Source: Pseudideonella sakaiensis (GTDB taxonomy: Bacteria > Pseudomonadota > Gammaproteobacteria > Burkholderiales > Burkholderiaceae_C). Taken from it: DNA of 64,000 nt. The notes under the pieces were generated by a model, which saw only the letters and a program-made list of their open reading frames with translations, did no database searches and was not told the DNA's origin. Of the stretch, positions 1-6,908 are shown piece after piece. The position numbers were made by a program, and so were the translations under genes. The stretch lies in assembly GCF_001293525.1 (NCBI RefSeq), contig NZ_BBYR01000059.1:1-64000 (forward strand), in the 5' to 3' direction. Every line of letters begins with the position of its first letter. Position 1 is the stretch's first letter.

Positions 1-76
1 GACCCTCCTGTAGTGGCAATTCCGAAGGGCCGACCTATACGGATCAAGGACTTACAGCGGTTGGTGTCGAACTCCG

Positions 77-316
77 GAGATCATCGGGTTCCTCAAGCAG
101 GCGGAGGCCGGCTTGGCTGTGGCGGAGATCTGCCGCAAGGGCGGGTTTTCGGACGCGACGTTCTACAAGTGGCGCGCCAAGTTCGGCGGCATGGAGGCGT
201 CGGACGCCCGGCGGCTGCGCGAGCTGGAGGCGGAGAACGCCAAGCTCAAGAGCCTGCTGGCCGAGGCGCACCTGGACATGCATGCGCTCAAGAGCGTTCT
301 CGGGGTAAAGCGCTAG
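77..316 (+). pseudogene. IS3 transposase OrfA, 5'-truncated
   Basis: This is the frame-2 reading of the first transposase gene. It begins within the helix-turn-helix (EIIGFLKQAEAG, then the recognition segment GGFSDATFYKWRAKFGG) and runs through the leucine-zipper-like part (LRELEAENAKLKSLLAEAHLDM) to the tag stop at 314-316. OrfA normally binds the terminal repeats and supplies the N-terminus of the OrfAB fusion transposase. The normal start and first residues (usually a charged MK.SRFT.EQ-type opening) are absent. A TTG at 113 could in principle start a shortened product, but the DNA-binding helix would be incomplete, so the element is probably not self-mobile. Confidence 0.75.
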
Positions 317-1188
317 CCCCACAGGTCAAGCGGGAGGCCATCGGGCAGCTGATCAGCCGGCATCAGATGTCCGAGCGGCACGCCTGCAGGCTTGTGGGGC
401 TGAGCCGAGACAGCTATCGCAACGCACCGGTGGCCAGTGCGCAGACCGAGGCGCTGAAGACGAAGATCGTCGAGATCGCCCACGCGCGCCGGCGCTTCGG
501 ATACAGGCGAGTGCACGATCTGCTGCGCCTGGACTTCCCCGGCGTCAATCACAAACGGGTGTACCGGTTGTACAGCGACGCCGACCTTGCCGTGCGCAAG
601 CGCAAGAAGGTGCGCAGGCCGCCGGCCGAGCGCACACCGCTGAACATTGCCACCAAGGTCAACGAGGTGTGGAGCATGGATTTCGTCAGCGACAGCCTGG
701 CCAATGGCAGGCGCCTGAAGTGCCTGACCGTGGCCGACGACTTCAGCCACGAGGCCGTGGACATTGCGGTGGACTACGGATTCAGCGGGAATTACGTGAC
801 GCGTCTGCTGGACCAGGCAGCGCTGTTCCGGGGCTACCCAGCGGCCGTTCGGACAGACAACGGCCCGGAGTTCACCAGCAGAGCGTTCATCGCCTGGGCG
901 CAGGGCCACGGCATCCGGCACATCCTGATTGAACCGGGGCGACCCATGCAAAACGGCTACATCGAGAGCTTCAACGGAAGGTTCCGGGACGAGTGCCTGA
1001 ACGAGCACTGGTTCGAGACGCTGCACCAGGCGCGGACCGAGATCGCCAGATGGCGCAGGGACTACAACGAGGTGCGGCCGCACAGCAGCATCGGACGGAT
1101 ACCACCGGCGCGCTTCGCGGAGCAGCATCGCCGGCATGCCGCCGATGCTGCTCGGCACCTCACCCCTGCAGACAACGAGATCCAGTAA
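301..1188 (+). CDS. IS3 transposase OrfB, DDE integrase domain
   Basis: The frame-1 reading overlaps the end of OrfA, so it would normally be made as an OrfAB fusion by -1 ribosomal frameshifting; no convincing independent start is visible. It carries the HTH_21-like segment (YGYRRVH-type, here RRFGYRRVHDLL) and the rve core: first Asp in WSMDFVSD (about 677), second Asp in RTDNGPEF (about 856) and the Glu in GYIESFNGRFRDECLNEHWF (about 964). All three metal-binding residues and the following K/R-rich helix are present, and the C-terminal NEVRPHSSIG-type motif is complete, so OrfB itself looks intact even though OrfA is not. Confidence 0.9.
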   Translation, partial: RGKALAPQVKREAIGQLISRHQMSERHACRLVGLSRDSYRNAPVASAQTEALKTKIVEIAHARRRFGYRRVHDLLRLDFPGVNHKRVYRLYSDADLAVRKRKKVRRPPAERTPLNIATKVNEVWSMDFVSDSLANGRRLKCLTVADDFSHEAVDIAVDYGFSGNYVTRLLDQAALFRGYPAAVRTDNGPEFTSRAFIAWAQGHGIRHILIEPGRPMQNGYIESFNGRFRDECLNEHWFETLHQARTEIARWRRDYNEVRPHSSIGRIPPARFAEQHRRHAADAARHLTPADNEIQ

Positions 1189-1240
1189 CCTTCAAACCCA
1201 GGACTCCTGCCGAATCATTGGTACGGCGGATGGGGGCAGG

Positions 1241-1357
1241 TCAACTCCACCGCGCCCTGAAGCGGCCGGACATGCCAAGCCACATCAGGAAGTCCCGCAA
1301 CGGCGCCGGGTAGAGCACGCAGGCGTCGTAGACAGCGGTGAAGTTCGAGTGCCTCAT
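1241..1357 (-). pseudogene. PIN-domain toxin, cut after 38 codons by the IS
   Basis: The ATG overlaps the stop of the antitoxin gene (ATGA at 1357-1354). The product begins MRHSNFTAVYDACVLYP and continues PLRDFLMWLGMSGRFRARWS before a TGA made from the first three bases of the IS end (1243-1241). The N-terminal strand with its first acidic residue (VYDACVLYP) is the start of a VapC/PIN-like nuclease and matches the layout of the intact PIN gene at 61615. The rest of the nuclease, including the later acidic residues, is not found on the far side of the IS within the window. The fragment cannot be an active toxin. Confidence 0.8.
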
Positions 1358-1821
1358 TCGTAGCCCATCCGCAGGTCCTGAGCCTGCCTGGACAGGGCTG
1401 CCATCGCGGCATGGCTGGCCTCTTCGCGCTCACCGCGGTAGCGCATCAGATCGGCAAACAGCACGCGGCGATGCTTGCCTGTCTTGTGGAAGGGCAGAAC
1501 GCCGTCCTCGAGCAGCTTCACGAGGTGGGGACGCGACACGTTGAGCAGGTCTGCCGCTTCCTGGGTCGTCAGCTCGGCGTGGATCGGCACCACCTTGACG
1601 GCGTTGCCATCGGCGAGTTCAGCCAGGATGTCGACGAGCAACCTCAGCGCAGTGGTTGGGAGCTCGACCTGGTGCGCCTGGTTGGTCTCGTCGACGATCT
1701 GGATGCGCTGGATCTCGCCGTGGGTGGCGAGGTAAGCCGCCAGCGCCCGCTGGCCCTTGGCCGCGGCCTGCACCTCTTGCTCGAGCGGCAAGGTCGTACG
1801 GGTCAGGTCGTTCGTCGTCAT
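1354..1821 (-). CDS. Excisionase/MerR-like HTH antitoxin of a PIN toxin pair
   Basis: 155 residues. The N-terminal half resembles the partner-binding region of this antitoxin family (ELPTTALRLLVDILAELADGNAV). The C-terminal half is a winged helix-turn-helix of excisionase type: AELTTQEAADLLNVSRPHLVKLLEDGVLPFHKTGKHRRV, shown here as the family hallmark (about residues 85-125). It is a clear paralogue of the gene at 61057, which shares the ELTTQE.AD.LNVSRP core and the PP.ALRLLVD segment. Its toxin gene overlaps by four bases and is IS-disrupted, so this antitoxin is now an orphan, possibly still able to neutralise or regulate the second pair. Confidence 0.85.
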   Translation of the reverse strand: MTTNDLTRTTLPLEQEVQAAAKGQRALAAYLATHGEIQRIQIVDETNQAHQVELPTTALRLLVDILAELADGNAVKVVPIHAELTTQEAADLLNVSRPHLVKLLEDGVLPFHKTGKHRRVLFADLMRYRGEREEASHAAMAALSRQAQDLRMGYE

Positions 1822-1854
1822 GGTGGTCTCCGGGATGCGCCAGCATCATGATCG

Positions 1855-1886
1855 AAGCAAACGAAAATCGCAATACTCGAAACGCG
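1855..1886 (-). promoter_or_regulatory. TTCG-rich control region of the orphan antitoxin
   Basis: Reading on the minus strand, the 60 bases before the antitoxin start contain several TTTCG/TTCGA motifs at irregular spacing (within GTTTCGAG, TTTTCGTT and GCTTCGAT). The region upstream of the paralogous antitoxin at 61057 has a similar array of ATTCG/CGAAT motifs. Antitoxins of this type usually autoregulate, so these are candidate operators. This is inference from similarity of position and motif only. Confidence 0.4.
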
Positions 1887-1927
1887 GGTGGCCGCGGGCC
1901 TCGCCGAGCGGCCCCTCGCCTCGCCGC

Positions 1928-2305
1928 TCAGGTCGGCCAGGGCAGCGCCAGCGCCGAACCGTCCGGCAGCATCGTGCCGACCGGGGTGCCGCCGAAGACG
2001 CCGAGGATCTCCATCGGCTCGGTGCCGGTGTTGAAGATCTGGTGCAGCGGCCCCTGGACCAGCACCACGGTGGCGCCGGCGGCGAAGCGGTGCACGCGGC
2101 CGTCGACGTGGACCTCGCCGCGGCCGGACTGGCAGAGCACCACCTCGTCGCAGTCGTGCTTGTGCGGGGGGGTGGCGGCGCCGGGCTCGAGGCGCTGGCG
2201 CCAGACCGAGAGCTGGGTCAGGCCGTCGGCCTGGCCGGCCCAGGTGGCGTGGGCGACGCCGGGGATCGGCGTGGGTTGGGGGGTGGGCTGGTCGCAGACG
2301 ATCAT
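1928..2305 (-). CDS. Small cupin-fold protein
   Basis: 125 residues forming a single cupin barrel. The first motif is PPHKHDCDEVVLCQSGRGEV (His, His and Glu metal ligands around residues 48-54) and the second is the GPLHQIFNTG segment (third His near residue 88). Such proteins bind a metal and may be small dioxygenases, isomerases or ligand sensors; the substrate cannot be told from sequence. The ATG at 2305 was chosen because upstream codons in this frame are rich in Arg/Pro and run through the LysR promoter. It is divergent from the LysR gene at 2475 with a 169-bp shared control region, so it is the likely target of that regulator. Confidence 0.75.
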   Translation of the reverse strand: MIVCDQPTPQPTPIPGVAHATWAGQADGLTQLSVWRQRLEPGAATPPHKHDCDEVVLCQSGRGEVHVDGRVHRFAAGATVVLVQGPLHQIFNTGTEPMEILGVFGGTPVGTMLPDGSALALPWPT

Positions 2306-2431
2306 GGGAATCTCCAGGCGACGCACGCGTCGCGGGCGGGGTGGCGGGTGGCGGTCGATCCGATGGCGCCCTCGGATGCCCGGCAGTGTCGGGCGGCGGC
2401 GGCGGTTGCGGAACAGCCGTGAACGTCGCAA

Positions 2432-2456
2432 CATTGACGACTTTCGTTCGTCAATG
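2432..2456. promoter_or_regulatory. LysR-type operator, perfect 9-bp inverted repeat
   Basis: CATTGACGA at 2432-2440 is matched exactly by TCGTCAATG at 2448-2456, with a 7-base spacer. It lies 18 bases before the LysR start and between the divergent LysR and cupin genes, where LysR regulators bind to repress themselves and activate the neighbour. The repeat is seen directly; the regulator assignment is inference from position. Confidence 0.7.
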
Positions 2457-2474
2457 GCGGGTCGCGGAGGGTGC

Positions 2475-3482
2475 ATGAAGGGGCTGCAGCAATTCGTCGC
2501 CTTCGCGGAGACGGCCCGGCTCGGCAACTTCGCGGCGGCGTCGCGGGCGCTGGGCGTGGCGCCGTCCACGCTGGCCAAGGCGGTGGCGCGGCTGGAAGGC
2601 GGGCTGGGCGTCAAGCTCTTCCACCGGACGACCCGGCAGGTGCGGCTCACGCCGGACGGCGAGCGGCTCTACCAGCGCTGCCAGCGCGTGCTGGCCGAGG
2701 TGGAAGCGCTGCAGGCCGATGCGGCCGGCACGAGCGGCATCGTCTCCGGGTTGCTGAAGATCGACGCGCCGGTCGTCTGGGGCCTGCGCAAGCTCGTGCC
2801 GATGCTCGGGCGCCTGACGCGGGAGCACCCGGGCCTGCAACTCGACCTGCGGCTCAACGACGGCCAGGCGGACCTGGTGCACGACGGCATCGACCTGGCC
2901 GTGCGCATCGGCCGCCTGCAGGATTCCACGCTGGTGGCCCGGCGCATCGACTGGCAGGAGATGGTGCTCTGCGCGAGCCCGGGCTACCTCGAGGAGCATG
3001 GCGCCCCGCGGCGCCTCGACGAGCTGCAGCAGCATGTCGCCCTCGCGTTCCGGCTGCCGAGCAGCGGGCGCAACCGCCCCTGGCAGTTCGCCCGCCGCGG
3101 CGGCGAGACGGTGGAGATCCACCCGGCGTCACGGGTGCGCATCAACGACGGGCAAGGCCTCGTCGTCGCGCTGTGCCATGGCATGGGCATCGGGCAGGTG
3201 CCGGCCTACATGGTGGCCGACGAACTGGCCGATGGCCGGCTGGTGGAACTGCTGCCGAGCCTGCGGCCGCCGGCGCTGCCGATCAGCGTCGTGTACCCGT
3301 CGGCGCGGCTGGTGCCGGCGCGGGTGCGGGTGGCGCTGGACTGGCTGGGGAGCCTGGCCGAGTCCCACGACACGCCCGCACGGGCTCCGAGCTCAATAGA
3401 CGGCGCCCGGCAAGCGCCTTCCAGCAGGAGCGACTCGATCAGGATGCGGCCGGGTGGCTTTCCAGCGCCAGACGGGCAATGA
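2475..3482 (+). CDS. LysR-family transcriptional regulator
   Basis: 335 residues. The N-terminal winged helix-turn-helix (residues about 1-60: FVAFAETARLGNFAAASRAL then PSTLAKAVARLEGGLGVKLF) is standard, as is the linker helix and the periplasmic-binding-like effector domain (LASPGYLEEHG-type segment near 170, GMGIGQVP near 245). It belongs to the branch whose members usually control a divergent neighbour, here a small cupin. The last 35 residues after the LDWLGSLAE end helix are low-complexity and run 44 bases into the convergent hicB gene, so the C-terminus may be a read-through extension caused by a lost stop. The ATG at 2475 is preceded by a GGAGGG Shine-Dalgarno sequence. Confidence 0.88.
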   Translation: MKGLQQFVAFAETARLGNFAAASRALGVAPSTLAKAVARLEGGLGVKLFHRTTRQVRLTPDGERLYQRCQRVLAEVEALQADAAGTSGIVSGLLKIDAPVVWGLRKLVPMLGRLTREHPGLQLDLRLNDGQADLVHDGIDLAVRIGRLQDSTLVARRIDWQEMVLCASPGYLEEHGAPRRLDELQQHVALAFRLPSSGRNRPWQFARRGGETVEIHPASRVRINDGQGLVVALCHGMGIGQVPAYMVADELADGRLVELLPSLRPPALPISVVYPSARLVPARVRVALDWLGSLAESHDTPARAPSSIDGARQAPSSRSDSIRMRPGGFPAPDGQ

Positions 3483-3846
3483 ACCCCGAGCGCGTCTCGC
3501 CCGAGGCGCGCGCCAAGGCATCGAGCCGGTGCAGCACGCGGCGCGGCAGGCTGATGTTGACGCGCTCCAGCGTGTCGTCGAGCACGGCGGGGTCCACCTT
3601 GACGACGGCCCAGACCCAGGCCTTCCACGCCTTGTGCTGCTTGCGCAGGGCGTCGACGCTGGTCGGCTGGGGAATGTCCTGGCCCGCGTCCAGCGCGGCT
3701 TCGATCCAGGCCGCGATGGCCTCTTCCGCCTGGGACAGGGCCTCTTCCAGCGTGTCGCCGGCCGAGAAGCACCCCGGCAGGTCGGGCACGACGACGCCGA
3801 AGGCTTCGGTCTCGGTGCCGGGCTCGATCGCGACGGGGTAACGCAT
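3439..3846 (-). CDS. hicB: HicB-family antitoxin
   Basis: 135 residues. The N-terminal partially degraded RNase H-like fold (YPVAIEPG, FGVVVPDLPGCFSAGDTLEEAL) is the HicB hallmark, and the C-terminal half ends in a ribbon-helix-helix-like segment (RVNISLPRRVLHRLDALARASGETRSGFIARLA core) used for DNA binding. HicB normally neutralises the mRNA-cleaving HicA encoded just upstream. Here only the HicA tail survives 16 bases upstream, so the antitoxin is orphaned. Its 3' end overlaps the tail of the convergent LysR gene. Confidence 0.9.
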   Translation of the reverse strand: MRYPVAIEPGTETEAFGVVVPDLPGCFSAGDTLEEALSQAEEAIAAWIEAALDAGQDIPQPTSVDALRKQHKAWKAWVWAVVKVDPAVLDDTLERVNISLPRRVLHRLDALARASGETRSGFIARLALESHPAAS

Positions 3847-3862
3847 GCTGCTGCCTTCCTTC

Positions 3863-3940
3863 TCAGATGCCGGCCTGCTGCCGTATGGCCTTCACGAGCC
3901 CGATCCCCAGGTCCTTCTTGGGGTGAGGCACGACCTCATT
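3863..3940 (-). pseudogene. hicA: hicA toxin, only the C-terminal 25 codons
   Basis: Read on the minus strand, the codons just upstream of hicB spell NEVVPHPKKDLGIGLVKAIR followed by QQAGI and a stop. This is the conserved C-terminal end of HicA, the small double-stranded-RNA-binding-fold mRNA interferase. Nothing upstream resembles its first 35 residues with the catalytic His, and the homology stops exactly where the palindrome of the neighbouring phd locus begins. This marks a deletion junction that fused two toxin-antitoxin loci. Confidence 0.8.
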
Positions 3941-3955
3941 TGTGTATGATACACA
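3941..3955. promoter_or_regulatory. Perfect 15-bp palindrome, antitoxin operator candidate
   Basis: TGTGTAT-G-ATACACA is a perfect inverted repeat at the junction between the hicA remnant and the phd-like gene. AT-rich palindromes of this form are typical operators of toxin-antitoxin operons. It may belong to the phd-like gene on the plus strand or be the former operator of the hic locus. The palindrome is direct observation; its owner is not determined. Confidence 0.55.
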
Positions 3956-4049
3956 CGAAAGCAAGCCCGCGCCTCTGCCCAAGGCCTCGGCACCTCCACT
4001 GCCGCGCACGAGGGACGCGGATCACATGGCTGAAGCGATTGGAAGTTGC

Positions 4050-4322
4050 ATGCGCGTCACCGCCACGGAAGCGACGAGCCGTCTCGGCAGCCTCAGCGCC
4101 CAGGCCGGGCGCGAGCCCGTCTTCGTGGAGAAGGCGGGCAGGGTCGACCCGGTGACCCTCTCTGCCGAGCAGGTGGAGGCCCTGCGAAGCCAACAGACGG
4201 AGCCAGGCCGTGAGCTGCGCAGGCGGCAAGCGTTCGAAGCGACCTATGGCACTTGGATCGCCGCCGAGAACGCCCGTTGCGAAACCCAAGGCATCCCAGG
4301 GGCCGATCTCCGCCCCTGGTGA
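4050..4322 (+). CDS. Phd/YefM-type antitoxin, no toxin partner
   Basis: 90 residues. It starts MRVTATEATSRLGSLSAQAG, the Phd/YefM N-terminal DNA-binding and dimer segment, followed by REPVFVEKAGRVDPVTLSAEQVEAL, and ends with the GIPGADLRPW tail seen in Phd antitoxins that are paired with CcdB- or Doc-like toxins. The ATG at 4050 has a GGAAG ribosome site and removes a non-conserved 36-residue leader of the longer frame. No toxin frame follows; the next gene is convergent and metabolic. It may be an anti-addiction antitoxin or a remnant. Confidence 0.8.
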   Translation: MRVTATEATSRLGSLSAQAGREPVFVEKAGRVDPVTLSAEQVEALRSQQTEPGRELRRRQAFEATYGTWIAAENARCETQGIPGADLRPW

Positions 4323-4406
4323 GACCGGGGAATGACGCTGGGGGCCGTCATGGGCCCGCGCGCCGATCGCCGCGCGGGCCCGTGCCGTCGAGCGCGCAGC
4401 CGCTGC

Positions 4407-6140
4407 CTAGCGCTCGCAGGCAAAGCTCGCCGCAGCCTCCTGGTCACCGCCCTTGTAGCGCGCGACGGTGGGGTAGGGGCACAGCGGCCGCGTGCGGGTG
4501 GCGGACCAGGCGGCGGGCAGTTCGGTGTTGACGCCGCCGGCGTTGCCGGCGCCGCGCGCGGCGGCGAGGATGCGGTCCGGCGCCTGGCCGTTCTCGACCC
4601 AGTCGACCAGCGCGGAGAGCGCGTCGAACTGGTCAGTGGCCGGGCCGCCGCGCGAGTGGCCCATGCCGGGCACGCGGAAGAAGCGCACGGCGTCGCCGGC
4701 CTTGCCGCTGAGGCGGGCGTTCAGCGCGTCGTACCACGCGGTGGTGTCGTCGACGGAGAAGACCGGGTCCGCGTTGCCGTGCACGACGATCATCTTGGCG
4801 CCGCGGTTGCGCAGCGCGTCGAGGTTGGTCGGGTCGGGCGGGGTCATGAAGGCCATCGCGCTCTCGGTGTAGGTGGCGTCGGTGGCGAAGATCTTCGGCG
4901 CGTCGGTGTCGGCGCTGAAGTTCAGCGCATAGGCGAGCGAGTCGGGCAGCGCGGTGGTGATCGGGGGCACGGAGAAGATGTGCGCGAGCGCGACGGGGTC
5001 GCGGCCGCCGCGCACCGCGTTGCGGAACTTCCAGTCGGCCCAGCCCGTCTGGACGAGGCCGGCGTCGTAGGGCCAGCGGCTGTAGAGCGCCTCGCCGCGC
5101 GAGTTCTTCACGCCGGCGAACACGGCCTGCACGACGTCCTTCTGCGCGGCGGTGAGGCAGCTGCCGTCGCGCGCGCCGGGGCAGGTGGGCACGTCGCGGG
5201 CGAGGTCGAAGGCGCCGCGGCAGGCCTCGACGTCCTGGACGAGGCCGTCGGCCACGCCGTCCAGCGCATCGCACTTCGCCAGCAGCGCCTGCGCGATCAC
5301 GCGGCGCTCCGCCTGCGGCAGCGCCGATTCGAGGTCGAAGTTCGGCGCGGTGCCGGTGCTGGTGGCCACGCTGCGCCAGCGCTGCGCGCCCAGCAGCTGG
5401 GCCACGGCGGCCTTGGGCAGGTTGAAGCCGGGCGAGACGGCGAGGAAGCCGTCGTAGTCGGTCGGGTAGCGCGCCGCGGCGACCATGGTGTGGCGGCCGC
5501 CGTTCGAGCTGCCGCCGATGTAGGAGCGGTCCGGCCCGCGGCCGTAGGCGGCGCGGATCAGGGCCTTGGCCATCGGCGTGAGCGAGCGCACGGCCTGGTA
5601 GCCGTAGTCGAGCCGGGCCTGCGGGTCCACGCCGAACAGCGGGTTCTGCGCCGCGCTGTGGCCGGCGTCGGAGCTGATCACCGCGAAGCCGAGCTGCAGG
5701 CCGTGCTTCAGCGGCCCGCCGCCGCTGAAGCCGCCCACCGCCTGGCTGACGACGCCGTCGGTGCCGCCGTTGCCCTGGTACAGGAAGCGGCCGCTCCAGG
5801 CCAGCGGCAGGCGCATCTCGAAGCCGATGGCGTAGGTCTGGCCATCGACGGCGCTGACGCGCTGGTTCATCCGGCCGGTGACGAGGCAGTGCTCGCCGAC
5901 CGGCTGGCCGGCGTTGGTCAGGGTGCCGGCCGCGATCCGCTGCGCGGCCGTGATCGTGGTGTTGGCGAAGCTGAAGCCGGCCGCGAGGCCGGTGCATTCG
6001 GCCAGGGTGCCGGCGGTGGCGGCGCCGAGGCGGGGCAGCGGCGCGTCTTCTTCGCTGCCGCCGCAGGCGGCCGCCAGCACGGTGCACGCGAGCACGGCCG
6101 GAACGCCGAACGTCAGCCGGCGAAGCAGGGGGCGGTTCAT
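4407..6140 (-). CDS. Tannase/feruloyl-esterase family lipoprotein
   Basis: 577 residues, the usual length of the family. A signal peptide ends in a lipobox-like LAAACGG, so the protein is probably an outer-membrane or periplasmic lipoprotein. It has the alpha/beta-hydrolase serine in GGSSNGGRHT, the acid in HGNADPVFS and the His in GMGHSRGG, plus paired cysteines (CTG, CLVTG, CDALDGVADG, CRG) as in tannases, where one pair links Ser and His loops. The calcium-loop Asp run (CDALDGVADGLV) is present. Substrates are aromatic esters such as gallate, ferulate or phthalate-type esters. The divergent MarR at 6349 suggests induction by an aromatic ligand. Confidence 0.88.
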   Translation of the reverse strand: MNRPLLRRLTFGVPAVLACTVLAAACGGSEEDAPLPRLGAATAGTLAECTGLAAGFSFANTTITAAQRIAAGTLTNAGQPVGEHCLVTGRMNQRVSAVDGQTYAIGFEMRLPLAWSGRFLYQGNGGTDGVVSQAVGGFSGGGPLKHGLQLGFAVISSDAGHSAAQNPLFGVDPQARLDYGYQAVRSLTPMAKALIRAAYGRGPDRSYIGGSSNGGRHTMVAAARYPTDYDGFLAVSPGFNLPKAAVAQLLGAQRWRSVATSTGTAPNFDLESALPQAERRVIAQALLAKCDALDGVADGLVQDVEACRGAFDLARDVPTCPGARDGSCLTAAQKDVVQAVFAGVKNSRGEALYSRWPYDAGLVQTGWADWKFRNAVRGGRDPVALAHIFSVPPITTALPDSLAYALNFSADTDAPKIFATDATYTESAMAFMTPPDPTNLDALRNRGAKMIVVHGNADPVFSVDDTTAWYDALNARLSGKAGDAVRFFRVPGMGHSRGGPATDQFDALSALVDWVENGQAPDRILAAARGAGNAGGVNTELPAAWSATRTRPLCPYPTVARYKGGDQEAAASFACER

Positions 6141-6253
6141 GGGCAGGGTCTCCTGGTGGTTCCCGGCCGCGTCGGTGGCCGGGCCGGGCCCGAGCCGGCC
6201 CGACGTGGCGGCGCAGCGGGAAGGCCGCGTCCATCTCGTTAATTTACTTTTCT

Positions 6254-6319
6254 ATCTGGCGCCAGATCGATGCGGACTTACCCTGTTAACGCTGCCATCG
6301 TCCCGTGCAGCTTGTTAAC
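6254..6319. promoter_or_regulatory. Palindromes in the tannase/MarR control region
   Basis: The 208-bp gap between the divergent genes holds a perfect 14-bp palindrome ATCTGGCGCCAGAT (6254-6267) and two copies of GTTAACG 29 bases apart (6285 and 6314), each containing the palindrome GTTAAC. It is also the only AT-rich patch here. These are candidate MarR operators covering both promoters. Ownership is inferred from position. Confidence 0.5.
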
Positions 6320-6348
6320 GAACCGGCCCCGCCCGGACAATCGCCGGC

Positions 6349-6843
6349 ATGACCAGCCCGACGCCCGCGGCCGACGAGTCCACGCCCCGCGGCGGGCTCG
6401 GTGAAGGCGCCATCCACCGCCTGCTCGGCTACCGGCTGGCGCAGGCCGCGGTGGTCACCACGCACGCCTTCGAGCGCGAGGTGGGCGAGCCGCTGGGCCT
6501 GCGCCCGGTGGAGTTCACGATCCTGCAGCTGGTGCACGAGAACCCCCACGCGGGCCCGAGCCACCTGTCGAAGGCGCTGGACATCTCGCGCCCCGGCGTG
6601 AAGCAGTGGCTCGACCGGCTCGAGGCGCGGCAGCTGCTGCGCCGGGCGCCGCACGAGACCGATGGGCGCGCGCACCGGCTCGCGCTCACGCGTGAAGGGG
6701 CCCGCCTCCTCGCGACCGCCGTCGAGCGGCTGCTGCAGGCCGACGAGGCCCTGCTGGCCGGCCTGAGCACCGGCGAGCAGCACCTGCTGATCGAGCTGCT
6801 CAAGAAGGTGGCGCGGCTGGACGAGGCCCGCCCGCGCGGCTAG
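6349..6843 (+). CDS. MarR-family transcriptional regulator
   Basis: 164 residues with the MarR winged helix: [20 protein letters not shown] dimer helix, the [27 protein letters not shown] / [20 protein letters not shown] recognition region and the [13 protein letters not shown] wing, then the C-terminal dimer helices. MarR proteins repress by binding palindromes and release DNA on binding phenolic ligands, which fits the divergent tannase-like esterase. The start at 6349 leaves a 20-residue flexible leader. Confidence 0.9.
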   Translation: MTSPTPAADESTPRGGLGEGAIHRLLGYRLAQAAVVTTHAFEREVGEPLGLRPVEFTILQLVHENPHAGPSHLSKALDISRPGVKQWLDRLEARQLLRRAPHETDGRAHRLALTREGARLLATAVERLLQADEALLAGLSTGEQHLLIELLKKVARLDEARPRG

Positions 6844-6908
6844 CGTCCGCGCCCGGCGCGGGCCCGCTACGATCGGCCTTCGATCCGCACCGGGCCGGTC
6901 TTGCGACC

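Larger units (their letters stand above)
77..1243 (+). mobile_element. IS3-family insertion sequence, left end missing
   Basis: Two overlapping transposase frames related by a -1 shift, with a DDE integrase core, identify an IS3-family element. The right end is placed at 1243: the last bases, read inward on the minus strand, begin TGACCTGCCCCC, a typical terminal repeat of this family, and exactly there a PIN-toxin reading frame is interrupted. No matching repeat is seen on the left, and orfA lacks its normal first dozen codons, so sequence left of about 77 comes from another event (deletion, second insertion or recombination). Bases 1-76 hold nothing I can identify. The family is certain; the exact left boundary is inferred. 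Confidence 0.85.

Noticed and set aside
4332-6242. A 636-codon open frame on the plus strand opposite the tannase-like gene
   Set aside because: Val/Gly/Ala/Arg-rich with no fold pattern; it is an antisense shadow of a clearly homologous esterase gene in GC-rich DNA.
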